From assembly GCA_008923315.1 (NCBI GenBank), contig WBSF01000003.1, positions 62,001-126,000 of the forward strand: a DNA stretch of 64,000 bases, given 5' to 3'. Both the position numbers and the translations under genes were made by a program. Shown here piece after piece: positions 10,255 through 17,983 of the stretch (position 1 is its first letter; every line of letters starts with the position of its first letter). This stretch comes from Betaproteobacteria bacterium SCN1 (GTDB taxonomy: Bacteria; Pseudomonadota; Gammaproteobacteria; Burkholderiales; Thiobacillaceae). The notes beneath the pieces are model-generated. The model ran no database searches. It saw only the letters and a list, made by a program, of their open reading frames with translations, and was not told where the DNA came from.

Positions 10255-10682
10255 TACCAGTTGGTGACGTCGGCGTTCTCGCCCGTGCCGCCCGATTGGC
10301 CGTCGCGGCCGAAGGAGAACAGATCGAGTTCGCCGTGCTCGCCCGGCATGCGGTACTGATAAGGCTTGCCCCAGGGATCGTTCGGCACCGCCTTTCGCAG
10401 ATAGGGGCCGTCCCAGCGCGGCTCGTCCGCAGGCCGGACATTGAGTGCCGCCAGCCCCTGCTCCGTGTTCGGATAGCGGCCGGTATCGATACGGTATTGA
10501 TCGAGCGCCTTTTCCAGTGCGTCGATCTGCGCCCGCGCCGTCTTCACTTCGGACTTGCCGACCTGCGAAAAATATTTCGGCGCGACATAACCGGCGAGCA
10601 GCCCGAGGATCACCAGCACGACCAGCAGCTCGAGCAGCGTGAAGCCCCGGCTGGCAGCGGCACGCACGAATCTTGTAGGCAC
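10254..10682 (-). CDS. gspG: Major pseudopilin GspG
   Basis: The protein is 142 aa, standard for GspG. A 13-residue leader ends in Gly, followed by FTLLELLVVLVILGLLAGYV with Glu5. Downstream signatures of GspG are all present: YRIDTGRYPNTEQGLAAL, GPYLRKAVPNDPWGKPYQY and a C-terminal GELDLFSFGRDGQ loop that in GspG binds calcium. It is the first gene of the - strand secretion operon, so the promoter should lie in 10683-10826. Confidence 0.95.
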   Translation of the reverse strand: MPTRFVRAAASRGFTLLELLVVLVILGLLAGYVAPKYFSQVGKSEVKTARAQIDALEKALDQYRIDTGRYPNTEQGLAALNVRPADEPRWDGPYLRKAVPNDPWGKPYQYRMPGEHGELDLFSFGRDGQSGGTGENADVTNW

Positions 10683-10826
10683 GACTCTCCTCCTGAGAGA
10701 CTCAGTTCAGATGGATTCCGCAAGAGGCGCGAGGCTCGCTTGTTTTCGTTGTTGTGTTGTGCGAATCCGGATCGGCGCCGCAGCGGCAATCCGGAATTCA
10801 AACAGAAACATATTACATTTTGAATT

Positions 10827-13733
10827 TTGTACGGCGGCGGCATCCAGACCGCCCCCGCCAGCGTTGCTTATTTCGACCGCCTCAACCGCGAAATCCGTGT
10901 CGCCACTCAGGGCTTTGACGGCCGCTGGATCTACAAGGACACCGTCTACGACAGCCAGGGCCGCGTCGAAAAAGTCTCCCGCCCCTACTACGCCGACGAG
11001 ACCGCCTACTGGGTGCGCAACGTCTATGATGTCCTGGGCCGACTCGTTACCGTTTATGAGCCCGACGAACCCGACGTCGCCGCCCTCACCGTTGCCTACA
11101 ACGGCCTCGTCATCTCGCGCACCAACCGCAAAGGCCAGACCACCACCGAAACCCGCAACAGCCAGGGCCAGAAAATCAGCGTCGCCGACGCGATGGGCAA
11201 CCTCACCACCTACGCCTACGACCCCAACGGCAACCTCACCCGCACCACCGACCCCGCCGGCAACCAGATCGTCAACGTCTACGACGTGCGCGGCCGCAAG
11301 ATTCAGACCGCCGACCCCGACCTCGGTACCTGGACCTATGAATACAACGCTCTGGGCGAACTGGTGAAGCAGACCGACGCCAAAGGCCAGGTCACCACGA
11401 TGAGCTACGACACGCTCGGCCGCATGACCCAACGCGTCGAACCGGGGCTCACCAGCACCTGGACCTGGGATACCGCCTACATGGGCAAAGGCAAGCTGCA
11501 GAGCGCCCAGACCACCGCCAACTACGTGCGCACCCACTACTACGACAGCCAGGGGCGTCCCAGCTTCACGCTGTTCAATCTGGGTGCGGGCAACCCCTCG
11601 CTCGCAAGCAGCCTCGTCTACGACACCTCCGGCCGGCTGTCCGAACAGGGCTACCCCAACGGCCTGAACCTCAAGACCGTCTACAACGCCTGGGGCTACG
11701 CCGCCGAAGTGCGCGACGCCGCCACCAACGCCCTCTACTGGCGCGCCGACGCGATGGATGCCGCAGGCCGCGTCATTCGGGAAACGGCCGGCAACGGCGT
11801 CGTCACCGAACGCGGCTACCAGGCCGACACTGGCCGCCTGCAGAACATCGTCGCCGAGACCGCCGGCGGCCAGCAGATCCAGGGCACCGCCTACGTCTAC
11901 GACACCATCGGCAACGTCACCGTCGTCGCCGACGCCCCCGGCAACCAGGTCGAAATCCGCGGCGGCTACGACGCATTGAACCGTCTCACTCAGACCGACA
12001 TCATCGTCAACGGCGTCACCACCCAGCAGAACCTCGCCTACGACGCCCTCGGCAACATCCAGAGCAAGACCGACGTCGGCGCCTACGTCTACGGCGACCC
12101 CCTGCACAAACACGCCGTCACCCAGGCCGGCGGCAATACCTACGCCTACGACGCCAACGGCAACCTCACCAGCGGCGCCGGCCGGAGCCTCACCTGGACC
12201 GCCTGGAACATGCCCGCGAGCACAACCCAGGGCGGCCAGACCACCACCTGGCTCTACGGCCCCGAGCGCGAGCGCTACAAGATGACCGCGCCCGGCCGGA
12301 CCACCTGGTATCTGAACCCGAGCGTCCACCAGGGCGGGCATTACGAACAGACGCTCTACGCCAGCGGCACCCGCGAGCACCGCGTGACGATCTACGGCGG
12401 CGGCCGGTCCATCGGCGAAGTCATCACCTTCCAGGTGTCCAGCGGCACCGCCCCGCCGGCCCGGACCCGCTACTTCCACGCCGACGGGCAGGGCAGCATC
12501 ACCGCCGTCACCGACGAAGCCGGCGCGGTCGTCACCCGCTTCCGCTACGACCCCTGGGGCAAGCAGACGCTGGTCTCGGGCGTCAATACCGGCATCGACG
12601 CGACACGGCAAGGGCACACCGGGCACGAGATGCTGGATGGCGGGCTCACCCACATGAACGGGCGGCTGTACGACCCGGTGCTGGCGCGATTCGTCAGTGC
12701 CGACCCGCACGTGGACAACCCGTTCGACCTGCAGAGCCTGAACCGGTACAGCTATGTGAACAACAACCCCCTGGGCTATACCGACCCGACGGGGTATTTC
12801 AAGCTCTTCGGGAAGAAGTGGAGCTGGTGGCGGGATAAGGTCGTCAAGCCGGTCGTGGCGATGTATCTTGGCTACGGCGTATTCAACTTTGTGGGTGGGT
12901 ATGTCGGAATCATGTCGGGCAGCCAAGCATTGGGTGTGATTGCCGGTGCGACGGCGGGAGGGGCGACCATGTCCTTAGTCACAACTGGCAGCTTGCAAGG
13001 CTGGCAGTACAATGCCCTGTCGATGGCATTATTTTATGGGGCAGGGGAAATTGGGAGCACAGGTTCCTTGAGCAGGACGCTGGCCCATGCAGGCGCAGGG
13101 TGCATCAGCGCATCCGCCTCCGGCGGCAACTGCGGGCAGGGTGCGTTGAGCGCCGGGTTTGCGGAATGGGCGGGGAGCAACCTGCCGAAGCAATACGACG
13201 GCTTTGTGACTCGTGTGGTTCTGGGCGGAACTGCGGCAGAACTGGGTGGTGGGAAGTTCGCCAATGGGGCGAGCACGGCAGCGTTTGGGTATCTCTTTAA
13301 CAAGTGCATGCATGAAGAATGCACATTCCTCGAAAAAACTAAGGCTTTCTTCCGGGGGGCATGGTCGGTCGCAACCGGGACAGGAAACAGTATTCGATTC
13401 GTTGCACGCGGTACGGGGTTGATGGGCTCGGAAGAGCAAGCCCGATGGGCACAAGAAGGCGAGACGGTTGACAAATTCTTTGAACGACGTGCGTCAGACC
13501 CTGAATTCAGGAAGCAGACAAATCAGTTGATGGTCGATCAAGCCAAACAGTTTTATCAAGACAATATGGATGGCGAAATGAAGTGGTTTATGACGGGACG
13601 GCTCGGAGTCGGCATGGCCACCGGATTAGGCCCTGCAGCCACTATTGGGGATACGACAAGAGCAGTTGAAAACGGGCACGGTGTCGTTGACTCCGCTATT
13701 CGTGGTGGCTTATTCGGAGTACCTGGAAAATGA
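10827..13733 (+). CDS. RHS/YD-repeat protein, 5'-truncated, with variable C-terminal tip
   Basis: The open frame is 968 codons and starts only at a TTG with no ribosome-binding site. Homology-like RHS sequence begins immediately (YFDRLNREIRVATQGFDGRW), so the usual N-terminal region is missing. About 15-20 YD-type repeats follow. The RHS core signature lies at about 570-655: RYDPWGKQ, GHTGHEMLDGGLTHMNGRLYD, RFVSADP, NRYSYVNNNPLGYTDPTGY. Next is a glycine-rich module ending FANGASTAAFGYLFN near residue 825. The last 140 residues are a distinct helical tip with lower GC, the position of the toxin in polymorphic toxins. No secretion signal remains, so it may be a silent cassette or a remnant. 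Confidence 0.8.
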   Translation: MYGGGIQTAPASVAYFDRLNREIRVATQGFDGRWIYKDTVYDSQGRVEKVSRPYYADETAYWVRNVYDVLGRLVTVYEPDEPDVAALTVAYNGLVISRTNRKGQTTTETRNSQGQKISVADAMGNLTTYAYDPNGNLTRTTDPAGNQIVNVYDVRGRKIQTADPDLGTWTYEYNALGELVKQTDAKGQVTTMSYDTLGRMTQRVEPGLTSTWTWDTAYMGKGKLQSAQTTANYVRTHYYDSQGRPSFTLFNLGAGNPSLASSLVYDTSGRLSEQGYPNGLNLKTVYNAWGYAAEVRDAATNALYWRADAMDAAGRVIRETAGNGVVTERGYQADTGRLQNIVAETAGGQQIQGTAYVYDTIGNVTVVADAPGNQVEIRGGYDALNRLTQTDIIVNGVTTQQNLAYDALGNIQSKTDVGAYVYGDPLHKHAVTQAGGNTYAYDANGNLTSGAGRSLTWTAWNMPASTTQGGQTTTWLYGPERERYKMTAPGRTTWYLNPSVHQGGHYEQTLYASGTREHRVTIYGGGRSIGEVITFQVSSGTAPPARTRYFHADGQGSITAVTDEAGAVVTRFRYDPWGKQTLVSGVNTGIDATRQGHTGHEMLDGGLTHMNGRLYDPVLARFVSADPHVDNPFDLQSLNRYSYVNNNPLGYTDPTGYFKLFGKKWSWWRDKVVKPVVAMYLGYGVFNFVGGYVGIMSGSQALGVIAGATAGGATMSLVTTGSLQGWQYNALSMALFYGAGEIGSTGSLSRTLAHAGAGCISASASGGNCGQGALSAGFAEWAGSNLPKQYDGFVTRVVLGGTAAELGGGKFANGASTAAFGYLFNKCMHEECTFLEKTKAFFRGAWSVATGTGNSIRFVARGTGLMGSEEQARWAQEGETVDKFFERRASDPEFRKQTNQLMVDQAKQFYQDNMDGEMKWFMTGRLGVGMATGLGPAATIGDTTRAVENGHGVVDSAIRGGLFGVPGK

Positions 13734-13993
13734 ATAAGGTCGCGATGAAATTACCAACGCATATACAGATGCTGCCGTTGCTGGTGGGAATTGTGTCCTG
13801 TTGCTCTGTAGCTGTCGTAGGCAGCTATTTTTGGCGGGAATGGACAATAGAGGCTGGGTTTGTCTCCTTACTTTATTTTTCCGGCGTCTTCCGTTTCTTC
13901 CCCTGGAAAACCGCTTACGCCAAGGCTTTCTCCATCGGAGTGTTTATCGGGATGCTGATCCCCTTGATTGCATTCATCCGCAGTCTGGCCTGA
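13730..13993 (+). CDS. Small membrane protein, candidate immunity protein
   Basis: The protein is 87 aa. The ATG overlaps the RHS stop by 4 bp (ATGA), so translation is coupled. Three hydrophobic helices are visible: LPLLVGIVSCCSVAVVGSYF, FVSLLYFSGVFRFF and AFSIGVFIGMLIPLIAFI. Immunity genes of RHS and CDI toxins characteristically follow the toxin tip like this. A membrane immunity protein would suit a toxin that acts on the inner membrane. There is no recognised family; the function is inferred from position, size and topology only. Confidence 0.6.
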   Translation: MNKVAMKLPTHIQMLPLLVGIVSCCSVAVVGSYFWREWTIEAGFVSLLYFSGVFRFFPWKTAYAKAFSIGVFIGMLIPLIAFIRSLA

Positions 13994-14143
13994 CGTTCAA
14001 GCCCGCGTAGGGCGCAATAACCGAAGGGCATTGCGCCGAATGCGTATGCGCTGCATCCTGTTTCCATGCCCGACAATAAATGGGGTCAGACACGATTTTC
14101 TTGATGCTATGCTTTGATTTCTTTGGCATCCTTATGAATCCCC

Positions 14144-14417
14144 ATGGCTCGTCTTCCCCGCTACGTCATCCCCGGCCAGCCACAACACATCATCCAGCGC
14201 GGCAATAACCGCCAGGCCATCTTTGCCGCCGAAGCGGACTACCAGTTCTTTCGCGATGCGCTGGTAGAGGCGGCTCTCAAACACGGCCTGCGCATCCACG
14301 CCTATGTGTGGATGACGAACCATATCCATCTGCTGGCCACGCCCGAATTCGACGACAGTATCAGCAAGGTCTTCCAGTCGGTAGGGCGCAAGTATGTACA
14401 GTACTTCCGAAAAAGAC
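14144..14417 (+). pseudogene. Truncated REP-associated tyrosine transposase (Y1_Tnp)
   Basis: The opening MARLPRYVIPGQPQHIIQRG is the typical RAYT N-terminus. The HUH metal-binding motif is intact (WMTNHIHLLATP). The sequence stays on family to YVQYFRKR, residue 91. There the second element begins, and the frame runs on through foreign sequence to a stop at 14488. The catalytic tyrosine region (Y....YI..NP.RA) is missing, so the product cannot be an active nuclease. Confidence 0.85.
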
Positions 14418-14443
14418 GGGGTCAGGTCTTTTATTATCACATC
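14418..14443. repeat. Left terminal inverted repeat of RAYT element 2
   Basis: This 26-bp end starts GGGGTCAGGTCTTTT. It is the inverted counterpart of 15316-15341, with mismatches at positions 2, 15 and 17. GGGGTCAG is also the left end of the surrounding element at 14082. Confidence 0.8.
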
Positions 14444-14465
14444 CTCTCATGCCATACTCGCCCGC

Positions 14466-15317
14466 ATGGCGCGCCCCCTCAGACTTGAATTTGCCGGAGG
14501 TCTTTACCACGTCACCGCGAGGGGCGATGGGCGCGAAGATATTTATCTGTGGGATGCGGACCGTGAAATGTGGCTGGAAGTGTTCGGCCAGGTCTGCAAG
14601 CGCTTTAACTGGGTATGCCATGCCTGGTGTCAGATGGACAACCATTTCCATCTGCTGATCGAAACCCCAGAAGCAAACCTGTCCAAGGGCATGCGGCAAC
14701 TCAACGGCGTGTATACCCAGCGTTTCAACCGTACCCATGGACGCGTCGGTCATGTGTTTCAGGGGCGCTACAAGGCCATCCTGGTTGAGCGCGACAGCTA
14801 CCTGCTGGAACTGGCGCGCTACATTGTGCTGAACCCCTTGCGCGCCAAGATGGTGAAGCGGCTGGAAGCTTGGCCATGGAGCAGCTATCTTGCCACCTGC
14901 GGTCAGGCGCCTTCGAGCGAATTCTTGCAGACGGACTGGATACTGGCGCAATTTGGACGACAACGCGCCGGCGCGATTCGCAAATACGTCGAGTTTGTGC
15001 ATGCAGGTGCGCGTCTACCCAGCGTATGGACGCAGTTGCAGGGGCAGATTTATCTTGGGTCGAATGCTTTCGTGAAAAAGATGCAGGCGCAGATTGGGAA
15101 AAAGCCGGCCCTGGATGAAATTCCGCGTGCCCAGCGGCGTGCCTTGACGCAGACGTTGCCGGATTTCGAGCGGAGCCACGAACGGAACGAGGCGATTGCG
15201 CGAGCGTATTTATCGGGCCAGCACACGATGGCTGCCATCGCGCAGTATTTCGGGGTGCACTACACGACAGTGAGCAGGTTGGTGAGTGCGTATGAGAAGA
15301 AGCTGGTGAGGGGGTGA
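14466..15317 (+). CDS. REP-associated tyrosine transposase (Y1_Tnp), full length
   Basis: The protein is 283 aa, starting MARPLRLEFAGGLYHVTARG. The HUH motif is QMDNHFHLLIETP near residue 60. The catalytic Tyr region is YLLELARYIVLNPLRAKMV near 115-130. Residues of about 215-283 form a helix-turn-helix region (AIARAYLSGQHTMAAIAQYF, then GVHYTTVSRLVSAYE), an accessory DNA-binding tail seen in many long RAYTs. The enzyme should nick and rejoin single-stranded DNA at hairpin REP ends. All key residues look intact, so it could be active. Confidence 0.88.
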   Translation: MARPLRLEFAGGLYHVTARGDGREDIYLWDADREMWLEVFGQVCKRFNWVCHAWCQMDNHFHLLIETPEANLSKGMRQLNGVYTQRFNRTHGRVGHVFQGRYKAILVERDSYLLELARYIVLNPLRAKMVKRLEAWPWSSYLATCGQAPSSEFLQTDWILAQFGRQRAGAIRKYVEFVHAGARLPSVWTQLQGQIYLGSNAFVKKMQAQIGKKPALDEIPRAQRRALTQTLPDFERSHERNEAIARAYLSGQHTMAAIAQYFGVHYTTVSRLVSAYEKKLVRG

Positions 15318-15341
15318 TGTGATAGTGAAAGACCTGACCTC
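15316..15341. repeat. Right terminal inverted repeat of RAYT element 2
   Basis: This is the inverted counterpart of 14418-14443 (23 of 26 positions match). It includes AAAGACCTGACC, and is followed at 15348 by CTGACCCC, the end of the outer element, and at 15359-15370 by another similar tract (CTGACCTGACC). Confidence 0.8.
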
Positions 15342-15703
15342 AAATCGCTGACCCCAATCTGACCTGACCTTGAATCCCGTGCGGGCGTGGTTGTCGGGCA
15401 GGTTGAGGCTTTCAGGCGTGCCGAGACGGGGGGGCGAAGGGAGATCGGCAGGGCGGTTTTGCGTCCGCGCCGGTTTGTCATTGGGGATTTTGCCCGGGCG
15501 GGCTACGCTATCGTCTTGTAATCCTGCGACGAATCATTCATATTGATAATCAATCGTAAAGAGTGCCCGGGCGGATGAACAGCACGGCCGGGCGGCGGCG
15601 CACGCCGTCAGCTTGAGGGCGGGTTGCGGTACGGCGAGGTGGGCCGGTCGCGATTCACGAAAATCCATTGCCCGGTCCGGGCAGGTTTTTTGGGAGGCCA
15701 GGC
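15342..15703. other. Intergenic region upstream of the GGDEF-EAL gene
   Basis: This 362-bp stretch has no convincing gene. It holds the right end of RAYT element 1, a small palindrome ATTGATAATCAAT at 15542-15554 in an AT-rich patch that may mark the promoter, and a terminator-like hairpin at 15669-15691. I looked for a GEMM-type c-di-GMP riboswitch core and did not see one. Confidence 0.6.
15669..15691 (+). terminator. Terminator-like hairpin just before a start codon
   Basis: TGCCCG-GTC-CGGGCA forms a perfect 6-bp stem (7 bp if the loop is closed tighter), followed by GG and six T. The T run ends 12 bases before the ATG at 15704. It has the form of an intrinsic terminator in the + direction and could act as an attenuator for the GGDEF-EAL gene or terminate transcription arriving from the RAYT region. 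Confidence 0.6.
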
Positions 15704-17896
15704 ATGAAATGCCCTGCGGTGCCGGATAACGAGCCGGGCAGACTGAAGACTTTGTCCGATTACGGGTTTGGTGGCGAACGGCCGCTGCCCAGTCTCGATC
15801 CCGTGGTGCAGATCGCGGCACGCATGTTCGGCATGCCGGTGGCGGCGGTGAACATGATCGGCAGCGATCACGTGTTCTTTGCCGCGAGCGTGGGTGTGGG
15901 CGAGGTGGACATGCGGCGCGACGTATCGTTCTGCGCGCACGCGATCAACCAGGGCGATGTGATGGTGGTACGCGACGCGACGCAGGACGAGCGCTTCCAC
16001 GACAATCCGCTGGTGACGGGCGAGGCAAACCTGCGCTTCTATGCCGGCGTGCCGCTGGTGTCGCCGGACGGTCATGCGCTCGGCGCGCTGTGCGTGATCG
16101 ATGTGAGGCCGCACGCGGAGTTCTCGGACGAGGATGGCCAGCGCCTGCGCGAGCTGGCGAGAATGGCCGTGGATCGCCTGGAGTTGCGGCGCATCGAATT
16201 GTCGACCGAGCGGGCTGCGCAGCCTTTCGAGGCCTTTGCGCGCGATTCGCCCACGGCCATGGTGCGTTTCGATACGGATCTGCGCATCGTGGCGTGGAAT
16301 GCGGCGGCGGCGGTCTTGCACGGTTATGCGCAGGACGAAGGTGCGGGGCTGGTGGTGGATGCGTTGCTGTCCGAGCGTGAACGGCCGCTGTTCCGTGCGG
16401 CGATCGCGCGCGCGATGCGGTCCGGCTCGGCCGAGGATATGAAGATGCCGACTTCCCTGCATGGCCTGCGTCGGGACGGCAACGAATTCCCGCTGGCGGC
16501 GGCGCTGTTCTGCCGTTGCGAAAACGGCCGGCGGTATTTCGATCTGCACTTGCAGGATCTGGGCGTGACCCGCGACGAGACCGATGCGCTGGCGCGCCTG
16601 GCGCACACCGATCTGCTGACGGGGCTGGCCAATCGCGCCGATTTCTACCGCAAGGTCGAGGCGACCCTGCTGCATCCGCTGCCGGCTACGGTGCTGATGG
16701 TCGATCTGGACGGCTTCAAGGACATCAACGATACGCTGGGCCATGCCGTGGGCGACGCCATCCTGTGCGAGGTGGGGCGGCGCCTGCAGGCGGTTGCGCG
16801 CCCGGAGGATACGGTTGCGCGGATCGGCGGAGATGAATTCGCCATCCTGCAGCCGGGAGTCGAGAGCGCGGCCTCGGGCATGCTGCTTGCGCAGGCGGTC
16901 AGCACCGGGCTGGCCGTGCCGATTGTCGCCGAAGGCCACGATGTCACGATCGCGGCAAGCTGCGGGGTGGCCGTTGCGCCGTTACAGGCACAGGAAGCGC
17001 TGGAACTGATCGGCGACGCCGACCTGGCGCTGTTCCACGCCAAGCGGATCGGACGCGGCCAGTCCTTTGCCTTTGTCCCCGCGCTGCGCATGGAGGCGGC
17101 GGCGCGCCGGCTGCATGCGATCGAGCTGCATCGCGCGGTGCATGAAGGCGAATTCATCCTGTTCTACCAGCCCCAGATTCGTCTGGACGACAACGCCTTG
17201 ATCGGTGCCGAGGCCCTGATCCGCTGGCGGCATCCGCAGCGCGGCCTGCTGGCACCCGCGGCATTTCTGCCTGCGCTCGAAGGCGGACCGCTGGCGGTCA
17301 CAGCCAGCCTCTGGGTGCTGGACGAGGCTTGCGCGCAGGCGGCCAGATGGCGGCGCGCCGGCGCGGCGGATTTTCGCATTGGCGTGAATCTGTGCGGTGC
17401 GCAGTTTCGCGTGGGCAATCTCGTCGATGAGGTCATGCAGGCGCTGCACCGTCATGGTCTGCCGCCGCAGGCGCTTGAGCTGGAAATCACCGAGAACATC
17501 GTGCTCGACAACGACGATTGGGTGCTGGATGCGCTCCAGCAGTTGCGCGCGCAGGGCGTCGGCATCGCCTTCGACGATTTTGGCACCGGTTACGCGTCGC
17601 TGAGCCTGCTCAAGCGCTACCCGCTCAGCCGCATCAAGATCGACCGTTCCTTCGTCCAGGGCATGCTCGAATCCGAGCGCGACGCTTCGGTTGTGCGCGC
17701 CATTCTCGACATGACCCGCAGTTTCGATCTCGAAGCGATCGCCGAAGGCGTGGAAACACAGGCGCAGCTCGATGCATTGCACCGGCTGGGCTGCGGCGAG
17801 GGGCAGGGCTATCTGTTCGGCAAGCCGATTCCGGCCTGGCGGTTCGCCGAGGTTCACGGAATCGAATCGTCCGCGGGCAAGGCGGCCTTTGCCTGA
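15704..17896 (+). CDS. GAF-PAS-GGDEF-EAL cyclic-di-GMP protein
   Basis: The protein is 730 aa. ATG at 15704 follows GGGAGG and is preferred to an in-frame TTG at 15668. There is no membrane segment, so it is cytoplasmic. Residues 25-165 form a GAF domain (VSFCAHAI, FYAGVPLVSPDGHALGALCV). Residues 180-290 form a PAS-like domain, 300-460 a GGDEF domain with intact IGGDEF near 375 and an RPED inhibitory I-site five residues before it. Residues 475-715 form an EAL domain with GAEALIRW, DDFGTGY and EGVET. Both active sites appear complete, so it may make and degrade c-di-GMP. It is transcribed alone, with a terminator downstream. Confidence 0.93.
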   Translation: MKCPAVPDNEPGRLKTLSDYGFGGERPLPSLDPVVQIAARMFGMPVAAVNMIGSDHVFFAASVGVGEVDMRRDVSFCAHAINQGDVMVVRDATQDERFHDNPLVTGEANLRFYAGVPLVSPDGHALGALCVIDVRPHAEFSDEDGQRLRELARMAVDRLELRRIELSTERAAQPFEAFARDSPTAMVRFDTDLRIVAWNAAAAVLHGYAQDEGAGLVVDALLSERERPLFRAAIARAMRSGSAEDMKMPTSLHGLRRDGNEFPLAAALFCRCENGRRYFDLHLQDLGVTRDETDALARLAHTDLLTGLANRADFYRKVEATLLHPLPATVLMVDLDGFKDINDTLGHAVGDAILCEVGRRLQAVARPEDTVARIGGDEFAILQPGVESAASGMLLAQAVSTGLAVPIVAEGHDVTIAASCGVAVAPLQAQEALELIGDADLALFHAKRIGRGQSFAFVPALRMEAAARRLHAIELHRAVHEGEFILFYQPQIRLDDNALIGAEALIRWRHPQRGLLAPAAFLPALEGGPLAVTASLWVLDEACAQAARWRRAGAADFRIGVNLCGAQFRVGNLVDEVMQALHRHGLPPQALELEITENIVLDNDDWVLDALQQLRAQGVGIAFDDFGTGYASLSLLKRYPLSRIKIDRSFVQGMLESERDASVVRAILDMTRSFDLEAIAEGVETQAQLDALHRLGCGEGQGYLFGKPIPAWRFAEVHGIESSAGKAAFA

Positions 17897-17926
17897 GTCG
17901 GCGCGATTCTCGCAGCGGCACATGAA

Positions 17927-17952
17927 ACGCCCGCCGTAAGGCGGGCGTTTTT
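17927..17952. terminator. Bidirectional terminator
   Basis: ACGCCCGCC-GTAA-GGCGGGCGT is followed by a T run, with an A run on the other side. It lies between the convergent GGDEF-EAL and metY genes and can serve both. Confidence 0.85.
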
Positions 17953-17983
17953 GCTGGGGGCCGGACCAGGCCGGCCGCAGGGA

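Larger units (their letters stand above)
14418..15341 (+). mobile_element. RAYT element 2 with terminal inverted repeats
   Basis: This 924-bp element is bounded by 26-bp imperfect inverted repeats, 14418-14443 and 15316-15341, matching at 23 of 26 positions. It carries one complete transposase gene. The left end begins GGGGTCAGG, the same GTC-type end as element 1, suggesting related elements. It sits inside the transposase gene of element 1. The right repeat overlaps the last two bases of the transposase stop codon. Confidence 0.75.
14082..15355 (+). mobile_element. RAYT element 1, interrupted by a second RAYT element
   Basis: The outer element is bounded on the left by GGGGTCAG at 14082-14089 and on the right by the complementary CTGACCCC at 15348-15355. 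It carries a truncated RAYT gene (14144-14417), then the inserted element 2, then only 14 bp of its own right end. The 3' half of its transposase gene is missing, so insertion was accompanied by deletion. A perfect 10-bp inverted repeat (TGCCCGACAA at 14067-14076, TTGTCGGGCA at 15391-15400) lies just outside. Confidence 0.6.

Noticed and set aside
10707-12926. 739-codon open frame opposite the RHS gene
   Set aside because: The regular codon repeats of the YD-repeat gene keep the complementary frame open. The translation is a Gly/Val-rich repeat with no domain.
10827-13733. CRISPR-like or tandem DNA repeat array in the RHS gene
   Set aside because: The repetition is protein-level YD repeats of unequal length with diverged DNA; no constant repeat-spacer pattern exists here or elsewhere in the window.
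13994-14081. Extra small gene between the candidate immunity gene and the RAYT element
   Set aside because: Only an 88-bp gap without start, ribosome-binding site or conserved frame.
15342-15703. Possible c-di-GMP riboswitch before the GGDEF-EAL gene
   Set aside because: I could not find the conserved GEMM core or its tetraloop-receptor pairing; only a plain terminator hairpin is visible.
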